Shown: positions 1 through 10,663 of the stretch, in pieces | How the letters are laid out: each line of letters begins with the position of its first letter | Position numbering within the stretch: the stretch's first letter is position 1 | NCBI GenBank assembly: GCA_003254905.1 | Contig: QANU01058407.1 | Coordinates: 366,075 to 430,074 of the forward strand | Direction: 5' to 3' | From: Nissolia schottii | Taxonomy: Eukaryota; Streptophyta; Magnoliopsida; Fabales; Fabaceae | Length of the DNA stretch: 64,000 nucleotides | Position numbers and translations under genes: made by a program | Notes under the pieces: model-generated | Database searches by the model: none | Told to the model about the DNA's origin: nothing | What the model saw: only the letters and a program-made list of their open reading frames with translations

Positions 1-333
1 TTTTTTTTTTTTTTTAATTTCTGTGTTCTGCAATTGATTTGATTCTTGTGAAGAAAATTTTGTAGTGTGCTCTTTGTTGCATATTATTATATAGACTAGA
101 AAGTGGACTCTGTTCTGCAATTCTTTAAGTTGAACAGTTTTAGATAGGCTATGTTTGGATTGGAGGAATTGGGGTGGAAGATGATGGAATAAACAAATGT
201 TCCATTGCTTGTAACATTTTTGCATTCGGGGTTCCTAAAGTACCCTTTTTTTGGTGCAAAAGAGGGAATTCTAAAGTTGTATTTGATAATACACTTTTTT
301 AAAACATAAAATTTGGATTTTTTTATACGTATT

Positions 334-463
334 CAGGGATATGCAGGATCGCCATGTTGAGTTGGGGAACGAAAAATCCCCACAGTGGGGATGGGGAATG
401 AAATAGGGTGGAGGGGACTGGGAGCACTCCCCGCATCAGTCCCTGTGCGGGTGCCATCCCTAG
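334..463. repeat. GC-rich dispersed repeat fragment, possibly hAT-like
   Basis: This block of G-runs and C-runs (repeated GGGGA/TCCCC words) stands out from AT-rich surroundings. Its left edge reads CAGGGATATGC, and the reverse complement of its right edge reads TAGGGATGGCA, which resembles a degraded terminal inverted repeat. The 8-bp flanks do not match, so no target duplication supports the boundaries. The rest of 1-690 is AT-rich and holds nothing else I recognise beyond the presumed 5' flank of the PPR gene. Confidence 0.35.
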
Positions 464-690
464 CTCCTCGATTTTGTTGACATATACTCATTACCTGTTA
501 ATTAACTTCTTCTCTTTTTAAGTTTTAAAAATACACAAAAAAGAAAGATGTATTAAATCTCCCATCTAATTGTGCTACTTTGTTCTTGAAGCTAGCAAAA
601 AGGACACAGTCAGTACAGAGAAATAGAGTGGACTGTGTTTGGCAAAGCATCATTGGAGAAACTGGATGTCTTGTCTTGTGTTAGGAGAGC

Positions 691-2250
691 ATGTTGTACA
701 CGACAAGGTATGTAGTCCGCAAACTCCCTCGCTTTCTCATGCCATCATCTACCTACCCTGTTTTTCTGCCATTTGCTCAACAGACAAGGCTACATCTTCA
801 TTCCCAGCTGCTGCCATCACAAAATGCCTACGAATTTGATAGCATCGATGATGCTGTAGCTTTGTTTAATCACATGGTTGATATGCATCCCCAACCATCG
901 ATTGTGGAATTCACCAAAATCTTACAATCAGTTGTGAAAATGAAATACTATACCAAAGCTGTTTACCTTTACACCCAAATGGAATCAAAGGGTATAATGC
1001 CGTTTACAGTTACTTTGAACATCTTGATGAATTGTTACTGCCATTTGGGTCAGGTGGGTTTTGCGTCCTCTGTGATGGGCAAAGTTATTAAATTGGGTTA
1101 TAAACCAAGTGTTGTAACTTATACTACACTAATGAAGGGGTTGTGCCTTAATGGTAAACTGTCGGATGCACTATACATTTATGATCAAATAGTTGCCGAA
1201 GGATTTTGTGTTGATGAAGTTATGTATGGAACCTTAATCAATGGGCTGTGTAAGACTGGACAAGCAAGAATTGCCGTTCAAATGCTTCAAAAATTTGACG
1301 GTCGGCCAATTAAGCCCAATCTTGTTATTTGCAATACAGTTGTTGATGGTTTGTGCAAAGAAGGACTTATGGATGAGGCACTTGATTTGTGTTTTGAAGT
1401 GTTTGGTCAAGAAATTTCCCCTGATATTTTCACTTACACTTCATTAATTTATGGTTTCTGTCGTGTGGGCCAATGGAAAGTAGCTAGATTATTGTTGAAT
1501 GAAACTGCTGCTAAAAACATCAACCTAGATGTCTGTACCTTCAACATAATAGTTGATGCCTTATGCAAAGAAGGGATGCTTTTAAGCGCCTGGGTCATGT
1601 GCGATGAGATGAACAAAAGAGGTGAACAACCTGACATTATTACTTTTACTATTTTGATGAATGGATATTGTTTAAAGAACAAAGTGGATGTGGCTAGAAA
1701 CTTATTTGATATAGTGATCGAAAGGGGTCTGGTGCCTGACGTTTGGAGTTATAACGTCTTGATTATGGGTTATTGCAAGGTTCAAAGAGTGGATGAAGCC
1801 ATGAATTTATTTAAAGATATGTTTCTTAAGAATTTAGTTCCAAACATTGTAACTTACAACTCTCTAGTTGATGGCTTGTGCAATTCTGGGAGGATCTCAG
1901 ATGCTTGGAAGTTTGTTAATGAAATGCATTGTTGTGGCCAACAACCCCCTGATGTAACCACTTACAATATCTTGTTAAGATCTGTATGCGAAAACTATCA
2001 TCTTGATGAGGCAATTGAATTATTTAAACTCCTCATGATTGAAAAAGGTTTTGTTCCTAACGTTTGGAGTTACAACATCTTAATTAGTGGTTATTGCAAG
2101 AATAAAAGAGTAGACAAAGCCATGATTCTTTTTCAAGATATGTGTTTCAAGAATTTGGTTCCAAATATTGTAACTTACAATATATTGTTAGATGCGGGAG
2201 CTATTCTTGGAAGAACTAAAGCTGCAGGAAAACAAAGCTTTGGAAAATGA
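691..2250 (+). CDS. Rf-like pentatricopeptide repeat protein, C-terminally truncated and fused to foreign sequence
   Basis: This intronless 519-aa ORF is a P-class PPR protein of the restorer-of-fertility-like (RFL) group, a family that binds organellar RNA, usually in mitochondria. After an N-terminus that could be a targeting peptide (residues 1-45, rich in Arg/Ser/Leu), about 12 tandem 35-aa repeats run from roughly residue 65 to 505. They carry the usual words such as VTYNSLVDGLCN, SYNILISGYCKN and PDVTTYNILL. The last repeat stops after NIVTYNILLDA (about residue 502). The remaining 17 residues do not match a PPR repeat and come from a junction with a DUF1068 gene fragment at about 2190. 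Typical RFL proteins are 550-650 aa with more repeats, so this one has probably lost its C-terminal repeats. It may be a pseudogene or a shortened functional protein. The start at 691 is the first in-frame ATG before the repeats. Confidence 0.85.
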   Translation: MLYTTRYVVRKLPRFLMPSSTYPVFLPFAQQTRLHLHSQLLPSQNAYEFDSIDDAVALFNHMVDMHPQPSIVEFTKILQSVVKMKYYTKAVYLYTQMESKGIMPFTVTLNILMNCYCHLGQVGFASSVMGKVIKLGYKPSVVTYTTLMKGLCLNGKLSDALYIYDQIVAEGFCVDEVMYGTLINGLCKTGQARIAVQMLQKFDGRPIKPNLVICNTVVDGLCKEGLMDEALDLCFEVFGQEISPDIFTYTSLIYGFCRVGQWKVARLLLNETAAKNINLDVCTFNIIVDALCKEGMLLSAWVMCDEMNKRGEQPDIITFTILMNGYCLKNKVDVARNLFDIVIERGLVPDVWSYNVLIMGYCKVQRVDEAMNLFKDMFLKNLVPNIVTYNSLVDGLCNSGRISDAWKFVNEMHCCGQQPPDVTTYNILLRSVCENYHLDEAIELFKLLMIEKGFVPNVWSYNILISGYCKNKRVDKAMILFQDMCFKNLVPNIVTYNILLDAGAILGRTKAAGKQSFGK

Positions 2251-2445
2251 GCACCATGCTGACATGGCTCTACTTGAGGCTAAGAAGATTGCATCTCAGT
2301 ATCAAAAGGAATCAGACAAGTGCAATTTGAGGAGGCCAGGGAAGAAGCTGACTGCATTGTCGGAACTGAGAGCTCGCCAGAGAGGAAGGGACGAAGGGGT
2401 TGCCAAATCTCATCCATGGAGTGATTGTTGTGCACTTGTTTCGGT
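2190..2445 (+). pseudogene. DUF1068 gene fragment fused to the 3' end of the PPR ORF
   Basis: From ATG 2192, in a different frame from the PPR ORF, the sequence reads MRELFLEELKLQE, then KALENEHHADMALLEA, KIASQYQKESDKCN and, after an internal gap, KKLTALSELRARQRG. The order and words match the C-terminal coiled-coil half of plant DUF1068 proteins, as I remember the family (EELKLQE, HMNITLAEAKRVASQYQ, EKCN, ITSLWERRARQLGW). The segment around 2325-2350 has lost about 15-20 codons: GAGGAGGCCAGGGAAGAAGCT there reads EEAREEA in another frame. The N-terminal membrane part of the family is absent. It looks like a non-functional captured fragment. Whether it arose by ectopic repair or a retrocopy cannot be told here. 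Confidence 0.65.
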
Positions 2446-2470
2446 GAATGGCAAATCGTCAACTTCATAG

Positions 2471-4369
2471 GTCCCGTATCAAAGTAAGGTATTTATTAGA
2501 AGCCAAAAGTGTAAAAAAAACCAATAATGCAAATGCTGTAGTGTTGTTACATTTATAACCTCCATTTTGGGTATTTATTATACATATACGAATGTTGAAA
2601 GCTGGAAACTGTTAAACATAGCATTCTTTTAAAATAACCTCTTTCAAGCCTTCAACCTTTTCTGTCCATTGGCAGTGTCAAAATTAAGTAGGGATGGTTG
2701 AAGTAACCACCTCTTAGTGCACATTTTTCATTACACATAAATCTAATAATTTATGTGTTACATGTGGGTGGGTGGGTGTGTCACATATAGGTGTGTGTGC
2801 TCGTCACATATGGTTTTGTGGTATGATGTGTTCTTTCTGGTGACTGGTTTTTCTGCAGGTCGTGTGTACGTGTTTCTTGTGTTATATTTATGATTTCCAT
2901 CATGCTGTGATCCAAGGTGGCTGGAATATACATTTATAGATTTGATTCAGTTTATGGGACATGGCAGGCATGACTAAGGGGCCTGCATGAATGGCTGTGT
3001 CTCCGCGCCTATTAGGATCTTCTCAGTGATGTACGGGTCATTTGGAGCATGGTTATGGTGGTCGGTCGGCTGCAGATTGACACATTGATCTTTGCTTGCT
3101 CTCTTTCTGCTGCTGTTTGTATCAAGGGCTTGTCTCTTTGATGGTATTTTGACGGGTTGTTCAGGTTTTGTGATCATGCTCATGATTAAGGACATGGTGT
3201 ACTGTGGTATGATGACAGAATTTTGGCTTTGGTGTTAACTAGTGGCAAATCTCCCAGTTTGCGGCTCTTGCGTCGGTCTTTATGGCGTTACCGATGGGGG
3301 TTTTCACTGTATATTTTGCTGTTGTGAGTGCTGCTGGTTATGCCTTCTGTCTTCATGCCTTCATCAAATGGGAGGTCTCTTGTTTTTCAGTCAACAAATT
3401 GGAATACTATTTTTTTTTTTGGTCCAGGAACCCTATTTATTTATTTATTTTTTGTCTCAGAACGGAAACAAATAAATAAGACAAGAATTTCTACTCTCTC
3501 TCATAAAGAGAATTTCTACTATATTGTTGCGACAAGAATTTTTCATTATTATTATTTAATTATGTAATTTTCTCATTCCACTAGTTTCATTTTTTCAATA
3601 AGAGTAAAGTGGAGATGCCAAAGTTCAATCTTTGACAAATGCTATTCCATTTTGGCATTTTAAGACTCCTCAAACGCAATACAAGTTGTGCGTGGATGAG
3701 TTTTTCAATTTTTGATGCATCTTGGATAAGTTTTTTAAATAATTGAGTGATTGCATTTGCCTCGTTGTGCTAAAGGTCAGTCTTTGGACAAATCTATTAA
3801 ATACAAGTTGGGCGTCCATGACTCAATAAGATTGTGGTGACATTTTAAATTTTATGTAGTTTGTATTTTACCTCCTAAAAAATGTTTAATATACCACTTT
3901 TAGATCTCAGGTGTCTGCCTCCACTGTAATTGGATTTACTTCAATGCTTTCTTTAATTATAATAACAACGAGAGGTACTGATTTAGTCTAGAGTTTATAC
4001 ACAGTACTGAACTCTTAAGTAAATATTTTTCATTGAAATTATTGCATGACTATCTAATATCTATGAACTACCAAGATAAATTATGTCCTAACATTAACTG
4101 AAGTTAAAATGTCGCTCTATAACTTCTATTAATGTGGTAAAAGTTGAAAAATATTGCATGGTCATAGAACACAATGAAGTATTGTTGTATTATTAAGTAG
4201 AGCACGATTCATCTTTTAGTCCATAATTATAAAATAATTTCTTCCATTAACTATACCTGAAATTGAAATATTACTTGGAATGTTTGCCCTTAAAAGGAAC
4301 ATTTCCCCCAAATTCACAGAACAACCATTTTGTAGTTTTTGAGTAGTTTCAAAGAGTTTTTTGGTCTCT
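2471..4369. other. Intergenic region between the PPR and Csl genes
   Basis: This stretch is mostly AT-rich with GT-rich patches at 2763-2880. A short open stretch at about 3255-3420 reads as a hydrophobic peptide (MALPMGVFTVYFAVV, then YAFCLHAFIKWE) and could be a worn piece of a membrane-protein gene. I could not assign it to a family, it has no clear start, and T-runs follow it. Nothing else recognisable was seen. The last few hundred bases should hold the Csl promoter. Confidence 0.4.
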
Positions 4370-7300
4370 ATGGCCACCGATATTAGCACCTTCCCTCTCT
4401 ATGAAAAAAAATGGATGAAGCACAAGTTTTCAAGAGTAATGGATTCCATCACTCTGCTTCTCCTCCTCATGCTTCTTGGTTACCGTCTTTTCTTCTCTCA
4501 AAACCTCTGCACTTATCCTTGGATTGTTGCATTTTTATGTGAATCATGGTTCACCTTCACTTGGATCACCACCATCAGCACCAAGTGGACTCCTTCTCAC
4601 ACCAATACCTACATTGACCGTCTCTTGCTTCGGTATGTATGTATGTATGTATATATCTATCTATCTTGCTGGATTCTACTATATGCCATCCATCACCAAT
4701 ACAATGTTGATGATTTATGTTTTTTGTTTTTTATTTTCATTTCCTGTTTCAGTTAGTTTCTTATTCTTCAAGATTATGAGAAAGAAGTAATCAAAACAAC
4801 AAGAATCAGAAAATAGTTTCTGCTTTTTTTCATTTCTTGCTTTCAATCTGTTTAACCACTCTTGTTTTAGGAGCAAGAAATGAAATCAGGAACGTGATTT
4901 TCTTGTTTTCATTATTTCTTTCATAAAATCCTGAGGAAAAAAAGAAAAATGTTGAAAACATGAAATAAGAACAGAAGCCAAATTAAATGCTTGTTTTTTT
5001 TTCCTTCCCCTTATTCTCATGCATGCATTGTTTTCAAACAGGGTACCTGAGCTTCCACCAGTGGATGTGTTTGTGACAACAGCAGATCCAGTGCTTGAAC
5101 CCCCAATCATCACAGTCAACACTGTTCTCTCTCTTTTGGCCCTTGATTACCCTGCCAACAAGCTAGCTTGCTATGTCTCCGACGACGGTTGCTCCCCTCA
5201 TACCTTCTATGCCCTTCTGGAAGCTTCCAAATTCGCAAAGCTCTGGATACCTTTCTGTAAGAAGCACAATGTACAAGTCAGGGCACCATTTAGGTACTTC
5301 TCTGGTGATGATGCAAAAGCCAAAAACAGTAACAACTTGCCAGGATTTAAACAAGAATGGTTGAAGATGAAGGTAAACAAGTTCACTATTAGCATGTTTG
5401 CATTTCGGTTGTAATGATCGGTTCTGGAGCTCTAGAAAGTGAGATATTTTCACTTCTGTTGGAACTCAATTGATTTTAGGTGTGTCGTAACTGAAAACCA
5501 AACATTCACTCTATGTTTTTTACCTTGCAACAATTTTGATACTACTTAATGTTCTTTTCTGCCACTGTAATTAACACGAGACTGTTTGTGTGTGTGTGTG
5601 TGTGTTTTTTTTAAATAATTTTGCAGAAAGAGTATGATCTACTTTGCCATAAAATTCAAAATGCAGGCCAAAAATCGATTCCGTGTGAGCTTGTAGAAGA
5701 GTTTTCAGTCTTCTCAGAAGCGCAGCCAAGAAATCATCCAACCATAGTTAAGGTAAATTAAGTATTATTGTAATAAGTAGTTTCAGAAATTTTAGCACCA
5801 AAAGAAACTTTTTTTATATAAAAGTTTGACAAAAAAAATATTTTATAAGTTTATATCTTTCTTGATTGTAACAAAGATACAAGTGGTTGCAAATTTTATA
5901 TTTTAATGAATTTATTGATTTAACATAGCACACTACAAATTTAAATAATAGAAGTTATTTCTTGTCCTTATAATTGTCCAAATATGCGTTCCAGGTCCAT
6001 TTTTCTATGTGTTGGTGTAAATAACAATTGATGGATGTGAAGAAACATGCCAAGAATTATGAAAATACTTTATATGTTTTTAACCTACCCACTTATTGAA
6101 TATTGCAAGTTGCCACACCGAAATGGCAGAACCCAAAATATGCGCATTATCTTGTCATAGGGAATCAGACAAAATCAGTATTCACGACCAAAAAAGCATC
6201 AGACTAAGAAATGTGAGAATATATGCATGTGAGTGTGACATCTCATGCTAAAATAATAATTTTGCCGAAGGCTTAGGGCCAATTATATGCTAGCTTTTTT
6301 TTACCATTTGATACATACATACAAATTAACATAACTAATACTAGATTTAGATCTAACAAACCTTAAAGACTTATAATCTAGTAGTAGATGTTAAAGTTGC
6401 TTACATATTTTTGAACATTTGTTTGGTTGAAAGTATTTGTATCGTCAACCTATAGGAGACTTCCATTTTAGTTGAAAATTAGGTTGATTTACACTCCAAA
6501 CATATGCATAATTGTTCATGTTCTTTAACACCTTGTGGTTTTAATAGGTAATATGGGAGAACAAGGAAGGTCTTTCAAATGGGGTGCCCCACTTAATCTA
6601 CATATCTCGAGAGAAGAGTCCAAATCATCCACATCATTACAAAGCTGGTGCTATGAATGTTTTGGTAATTTTTTGCTTTCATTTCAATTTCACTACAAAA
6701 TTCTTAGAGGTTAAATTTCACTTAGTCACAAGTTTAATGTTTTGATAAAAAAAAAATTCCCATTACTTTGTATTATGAACAGACAAGGGTCTCTGGATTG
6801 GTGACAAATGCTCCATTTATCCTGAACGTAGATTGTGACATGTTTGTGAACAATCCTAAGGTTGTTCTACACGCCATGTGCGTTTTGTTGGACTCAAAGG
6901 GAGAGAAGGAAGTTGCATTTGCTCAATGTCCCCAAAGATTCTATGATGCAGTAAAGGATGACCCTTTTGGAAATCAGCAAGTGGCTCTGCCTTTGGTGAG
7001 TCAAAATCATACGCTGAATATAATGAAAACCTTTTAAGGAAGCCACCAAAAGTTTTGTGAGAACCATGAGACGTCTTGATAAATTATGCCCTCAAAGAAA
7101 AATCATACACACATTAGTCCTTGAAAGAGATTAATATGCTTCTTTTGCTCTATTCTATCGGATGTCTCGCATCATCAATGTGACCCATAATACTTCATAT
7201 GCAAGACATTCAATGAAACAAAGCAAGAGAAAACTTTTGCTACCAGTGCACCTAAGAATTTCTCCTAATATGTTAACAACTGAAAGCCTAGTAATATGTA

Positions 7301-10054
7301 TGTGATTTTTTCTACGTTGGACCAACTTGTTAAGATCCAATAGTTTCAAGGACTAAAATGTAGTTTTACTCTATTAATGAAAAGCAAGTGAATTAACAAA
7401 TTAATCTCCTTCTCTTGTTTTGTGTTTTGTGTAATGTAGTACATAGGAAGTGGATTTGCTGGACTTCAAGGGATCATATATGCAGGAACAAATTGCTTCC
7501 ACAGAAGAAAAGTTATCTACGGCCATTCTCTTCATGACATTCAAAATGGGAAGAAGGATCACGCTTTCACCAATGGTACTTCTATATTCTCATGATTTTG
7601 AAAATTCTCAAATGAATGCAAATTGTTTAGGCAATTATATATTACTATATATAGTAGAATTAATTTCTATTAGCTGCATGCACATTGTAAAACATCTAGC
7701 TACTTTTGGCAGGAAAATTAACAAAGAAGGAATTAACAAAAGAATTTGGAACTTCAAAGGGGTTTGTGGAATCAGCTGCTAGTGCTTTAGTAGAGGGGAA
7801 GGCATATGATGCTTCAAGTGATGTCCTTTGCATACCTCTTGATATTGAGGCAGTGAACGAAGTTGCTAGTTGTGCATATGAATCCAGCACCTCCTGGGGT
7901 GAAAAGGTGAGCATCAGAAAATGACAGTGGCAACAAAACAATGCTTAAATGAATGCCTTACAATAATTTTTCTTAGCAAGACCAAACATGTACAGTAAAC
8001 ATAGCAGACTATAGCAGCACAGAAGATGTGAACGCTGAATACTTTTTTTCCCCTGAAAACATGTGCAAATTAAATTACTTTTTATTGATAAAGGATTAGG
8101 ATTGGTTGGTATCTTAGAAATTGAGACTGAGATCATATTGGATAGTTTACAAAGTTAATTAAGAAAAGAGTGTCTGAACAGCAGGAATACATCCTCTAAA
8201 TTTTTTTTTGTTAATGTGTAATTTTTCAGCATTAATTTTTTTGTTACTTATGTCATGTATGAGTCTCACCTCTTTAATTAATCATGAGAGATCACACATG
8301 ACGAGAAATCTAATTGATAGGATCCATTCCATATTGATTTTCCTTATGACATTGTGATGTATAATCTCTCGTCATTGATTGAAAAAGTAGAACACATAAA
8401 TGACATCTTACATAAAAGAATCTTGTTTGAGTATTGTCAAATACTTAAATATGAGCGACTCTTCCACATTGTAGTGGATTAGCCCCTTACCGCTAGATCA
8501 AACCTCTCTTTTGGTTTATTCTTGTAAGTTGTATGCTTATTTATCGAGTTTCTTGATATAAATAAAATGCTAATTATCTCCATTTTTTTATTGGTGAATA
8601 TGCTAATTAACTCTTCTGAATATTGAGAATATTTTTAGGTGGGTTGGATATATGGATCAACATCAGAGGATGTTCTTACTGGGCTGAAATTTCACACAAA
8701 AGGTTGGAGATCTGAATTCTGTACTATAGATCCAATAGCCTTTATGGGCTGCTCACCTCAAGATAGCCTAGGCCAAATGGCCCAACATAAGAGATGGGCC
8801 TCAGGCCTGCTAGAAATTTTCTTCAGCATGCATTGCCCAATTTTTGGTACCATGTTTGGTAAGCTCCAATTTAGAGAGTGCTTAGCATATATTTGGATCA
8901 CTAATTGGGCCTTGAGATCTGTCCCTGAAATCTGCTATGCTGTTCTCCCTGCCTATTGCATCATTACCAATTCCAGTTTCTTGCCAAATGAGGTGAGCAC
9001 AAAATCCATTACATAGAAATGTTGTCAACCATTGTAAGTTGTATCATCCAGAAATTCTTAAAATGCTCATAGCAAGAGAATCTTTTGTGTTACTAGTCCA
9101 TCACGCATCAGTTTTGCGAGTTATTATTATCTTCAACTTTCATTACATTTTAAAAGCAATAATTAATGTATTAAATGATGAATGGTGCAGAGAAAAACTT
9201 CTCTTACTCAAAGATTATCTAAAAAAAAATTCTTGTAATGCCATGTACACGTTACCAACTGTTTCGGTTTCAATTTTAACATTTTCTGTTACACTCATTT
9301 TTTTAATCAGGTTTGGTTAAAGGCTATAAACAAAATTAAACTCATTTTCAATCATCCCACTTTGTACACCACACAAGTGTACATATTATTTTTCACCTTA
9401 CCCAAAAATAAAAACCATAGCACTATAATTGTACCAAAAACATGTATATCTATAGAAGGGTCCATGATTTAGCATCTGAATTGTGTGTAAAATTGTATGG
9501 TTGTGTAGGGACCCGGTCTATGGATCCCTGCTACACTGCTAGTGATGTACAACACATCTTCTCTAATAGAGCACTTGATAAATGGATTATCAATCAGAAC
9601 ATGGTGGAACAACCAAAGGATGGCAAGAATAACAACAATGAATTCCTGTTTCTTAGCATTCTTGGCCATCATACTCAAGCAATTGAGGATATCTGACACT
9701 GTCTTTGAAATAACAAAGAAGGAGCAACCCTCTAATTCTAGTGAGGGTGGTGGTGCTAATGAAAAGAATTCAGGCAGGTTCACTTTCAATGAGTCTCCAA
9801 TTTTTCTACCTGGCACAACAATTTTGCTTGTTCAACTCACAGCACTGGCTATTAATTTGGCTGAGCATGATAATACCAATTATGGGGCAGGGGAAGTGCT
9901 TTGCAGTGCTTATGTGGTTCTGTGTTACTTGCCATTTTTGAAAGGGCTGTTTGGGAAAGGAAAATATGGGATTCCCTTCTCCACAATAATAAAGTCAATG
10001 GGATTGGCTTTCCTATTTTTTCACTTAGGTAGAAGACGTAGCATTAGCGGCTGA
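4370..10054 (+). CDS. Cellulose-synthase-like protein, CslB/CslH type (9 exons)
   Basis: A GT2-family processive beta-glycosyltransferase of the endomembrane system, probably Golgi or plasma membrane; the product of CslB/H proteins is not firmly known. Exons: 4370-4632, 5042-5372, 5627-5752, 6548-6664, 6783-6995, 7440-7575, 7713-7906, 8639-8992, 9509-10054. They sum to 2280 nt (759 aa), about the usual CslB/H length of 740-760. Two N-terminal membrane segments (about residues 24-65) precede the catalytic domain, and several C-terminal segments follow. Motifs: YVSDDG (DDG 135-137), NVDCDMF (DCD 296-298), SED 469-471 where most relatives have TED, and QHKRW 509-513 (QxxRW). The cytosolic N-terminal zinc RING of true CesA proteins is missing, as expected for a Csl. 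The start is the ATG at 4370, giving [14 protein letters not shown]; the open frame only extends 9 nt upstream without an ATG. All introns are GT-AG. CslB versus CslH needs a tree. Confidence 0.93.
4633..4668. repeat. GTAT/CTAT microsatellite at a 5' splice site
   Basis: The donor of Csl intron 1 lies at the start of a (GTAT)n array that changes to CTAT units. The first GT of the array is the splice donor, because only it joins CG|G to give the codon before VPELPP. Further GTATGT words directly downstream are alternative donors in principle. Confidence 0.7.
5587..5604. repeat. (TG)n microsatellite
   Basis: About nine TG units lie in Csl intron 2, followed by a T-run and the 3' splice site at 5625-5626. 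It is likely length-variable between accessions. Confidence 0.85.
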
Positions 10055-10663
10055 ATCATATTCAGAGTGTTTTTTTCTCATTGCATTTATTGTGTTTACA
10101 TTGTAAAAGTCTTGAAACATTGAAGAACTTTGAATGGAATGAGATTTTTATGCTGTATGGTTGCTGCAAGAGGGGTTACGTTTCTTGCACCAAAACACAT
10201 GGAATGTGTCAATCCATAATCTAAGACATGTAATTGTTACATCTACTACGTCTACAATTCTTTTGGTGCAAAATCATGGATCAACTTGGAACATGTATGA
10301 GAGAGAGTTGAGAAAAAACTTGTCTATATTATGTGTAGGAAGTTAACAATACTCCTAACATGATAACTTCTGATTCCTCAATTATAATTTTGCTATCGTC
10401 AAATATAACTTTTTAGGTATAGTAACACGGCCTAAAATTAATTGTATCAGACTAGGTTGATCAAGTAGTTGATGAGCTAAACTACATATATTTTACCTAA
10501 ACTTACATACATACATACACTCATTTTATAAATGGCAATTAAATAACAACTAAAACTGTGCTCATTTTAATAAATTATTATTTTTCCTAATCAAAATATG
10601 TGTATACTTTCGAGTAAATACAACCTCCACAAACATAACACATATCCATCAAATCCTGACCCG
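10055..10663. other. Short spacer between the convergent Csl and HPL genes
   Basis: About 600 bp of AT-rich DNA shared by the 3' ends of the plus-strand Csl gene and the minus-strand hydroperoxide lyase gene. It must hold both polyadenylation regions. No gene or clear repeat was seen. Confidence 0.5.

Noticed and set aside
334..463. Complete hAT element at the left edge
   Set aside because: The end sequences are suggestive, but the 8-bp flanks do not match, so only a repeat fragment is reported.
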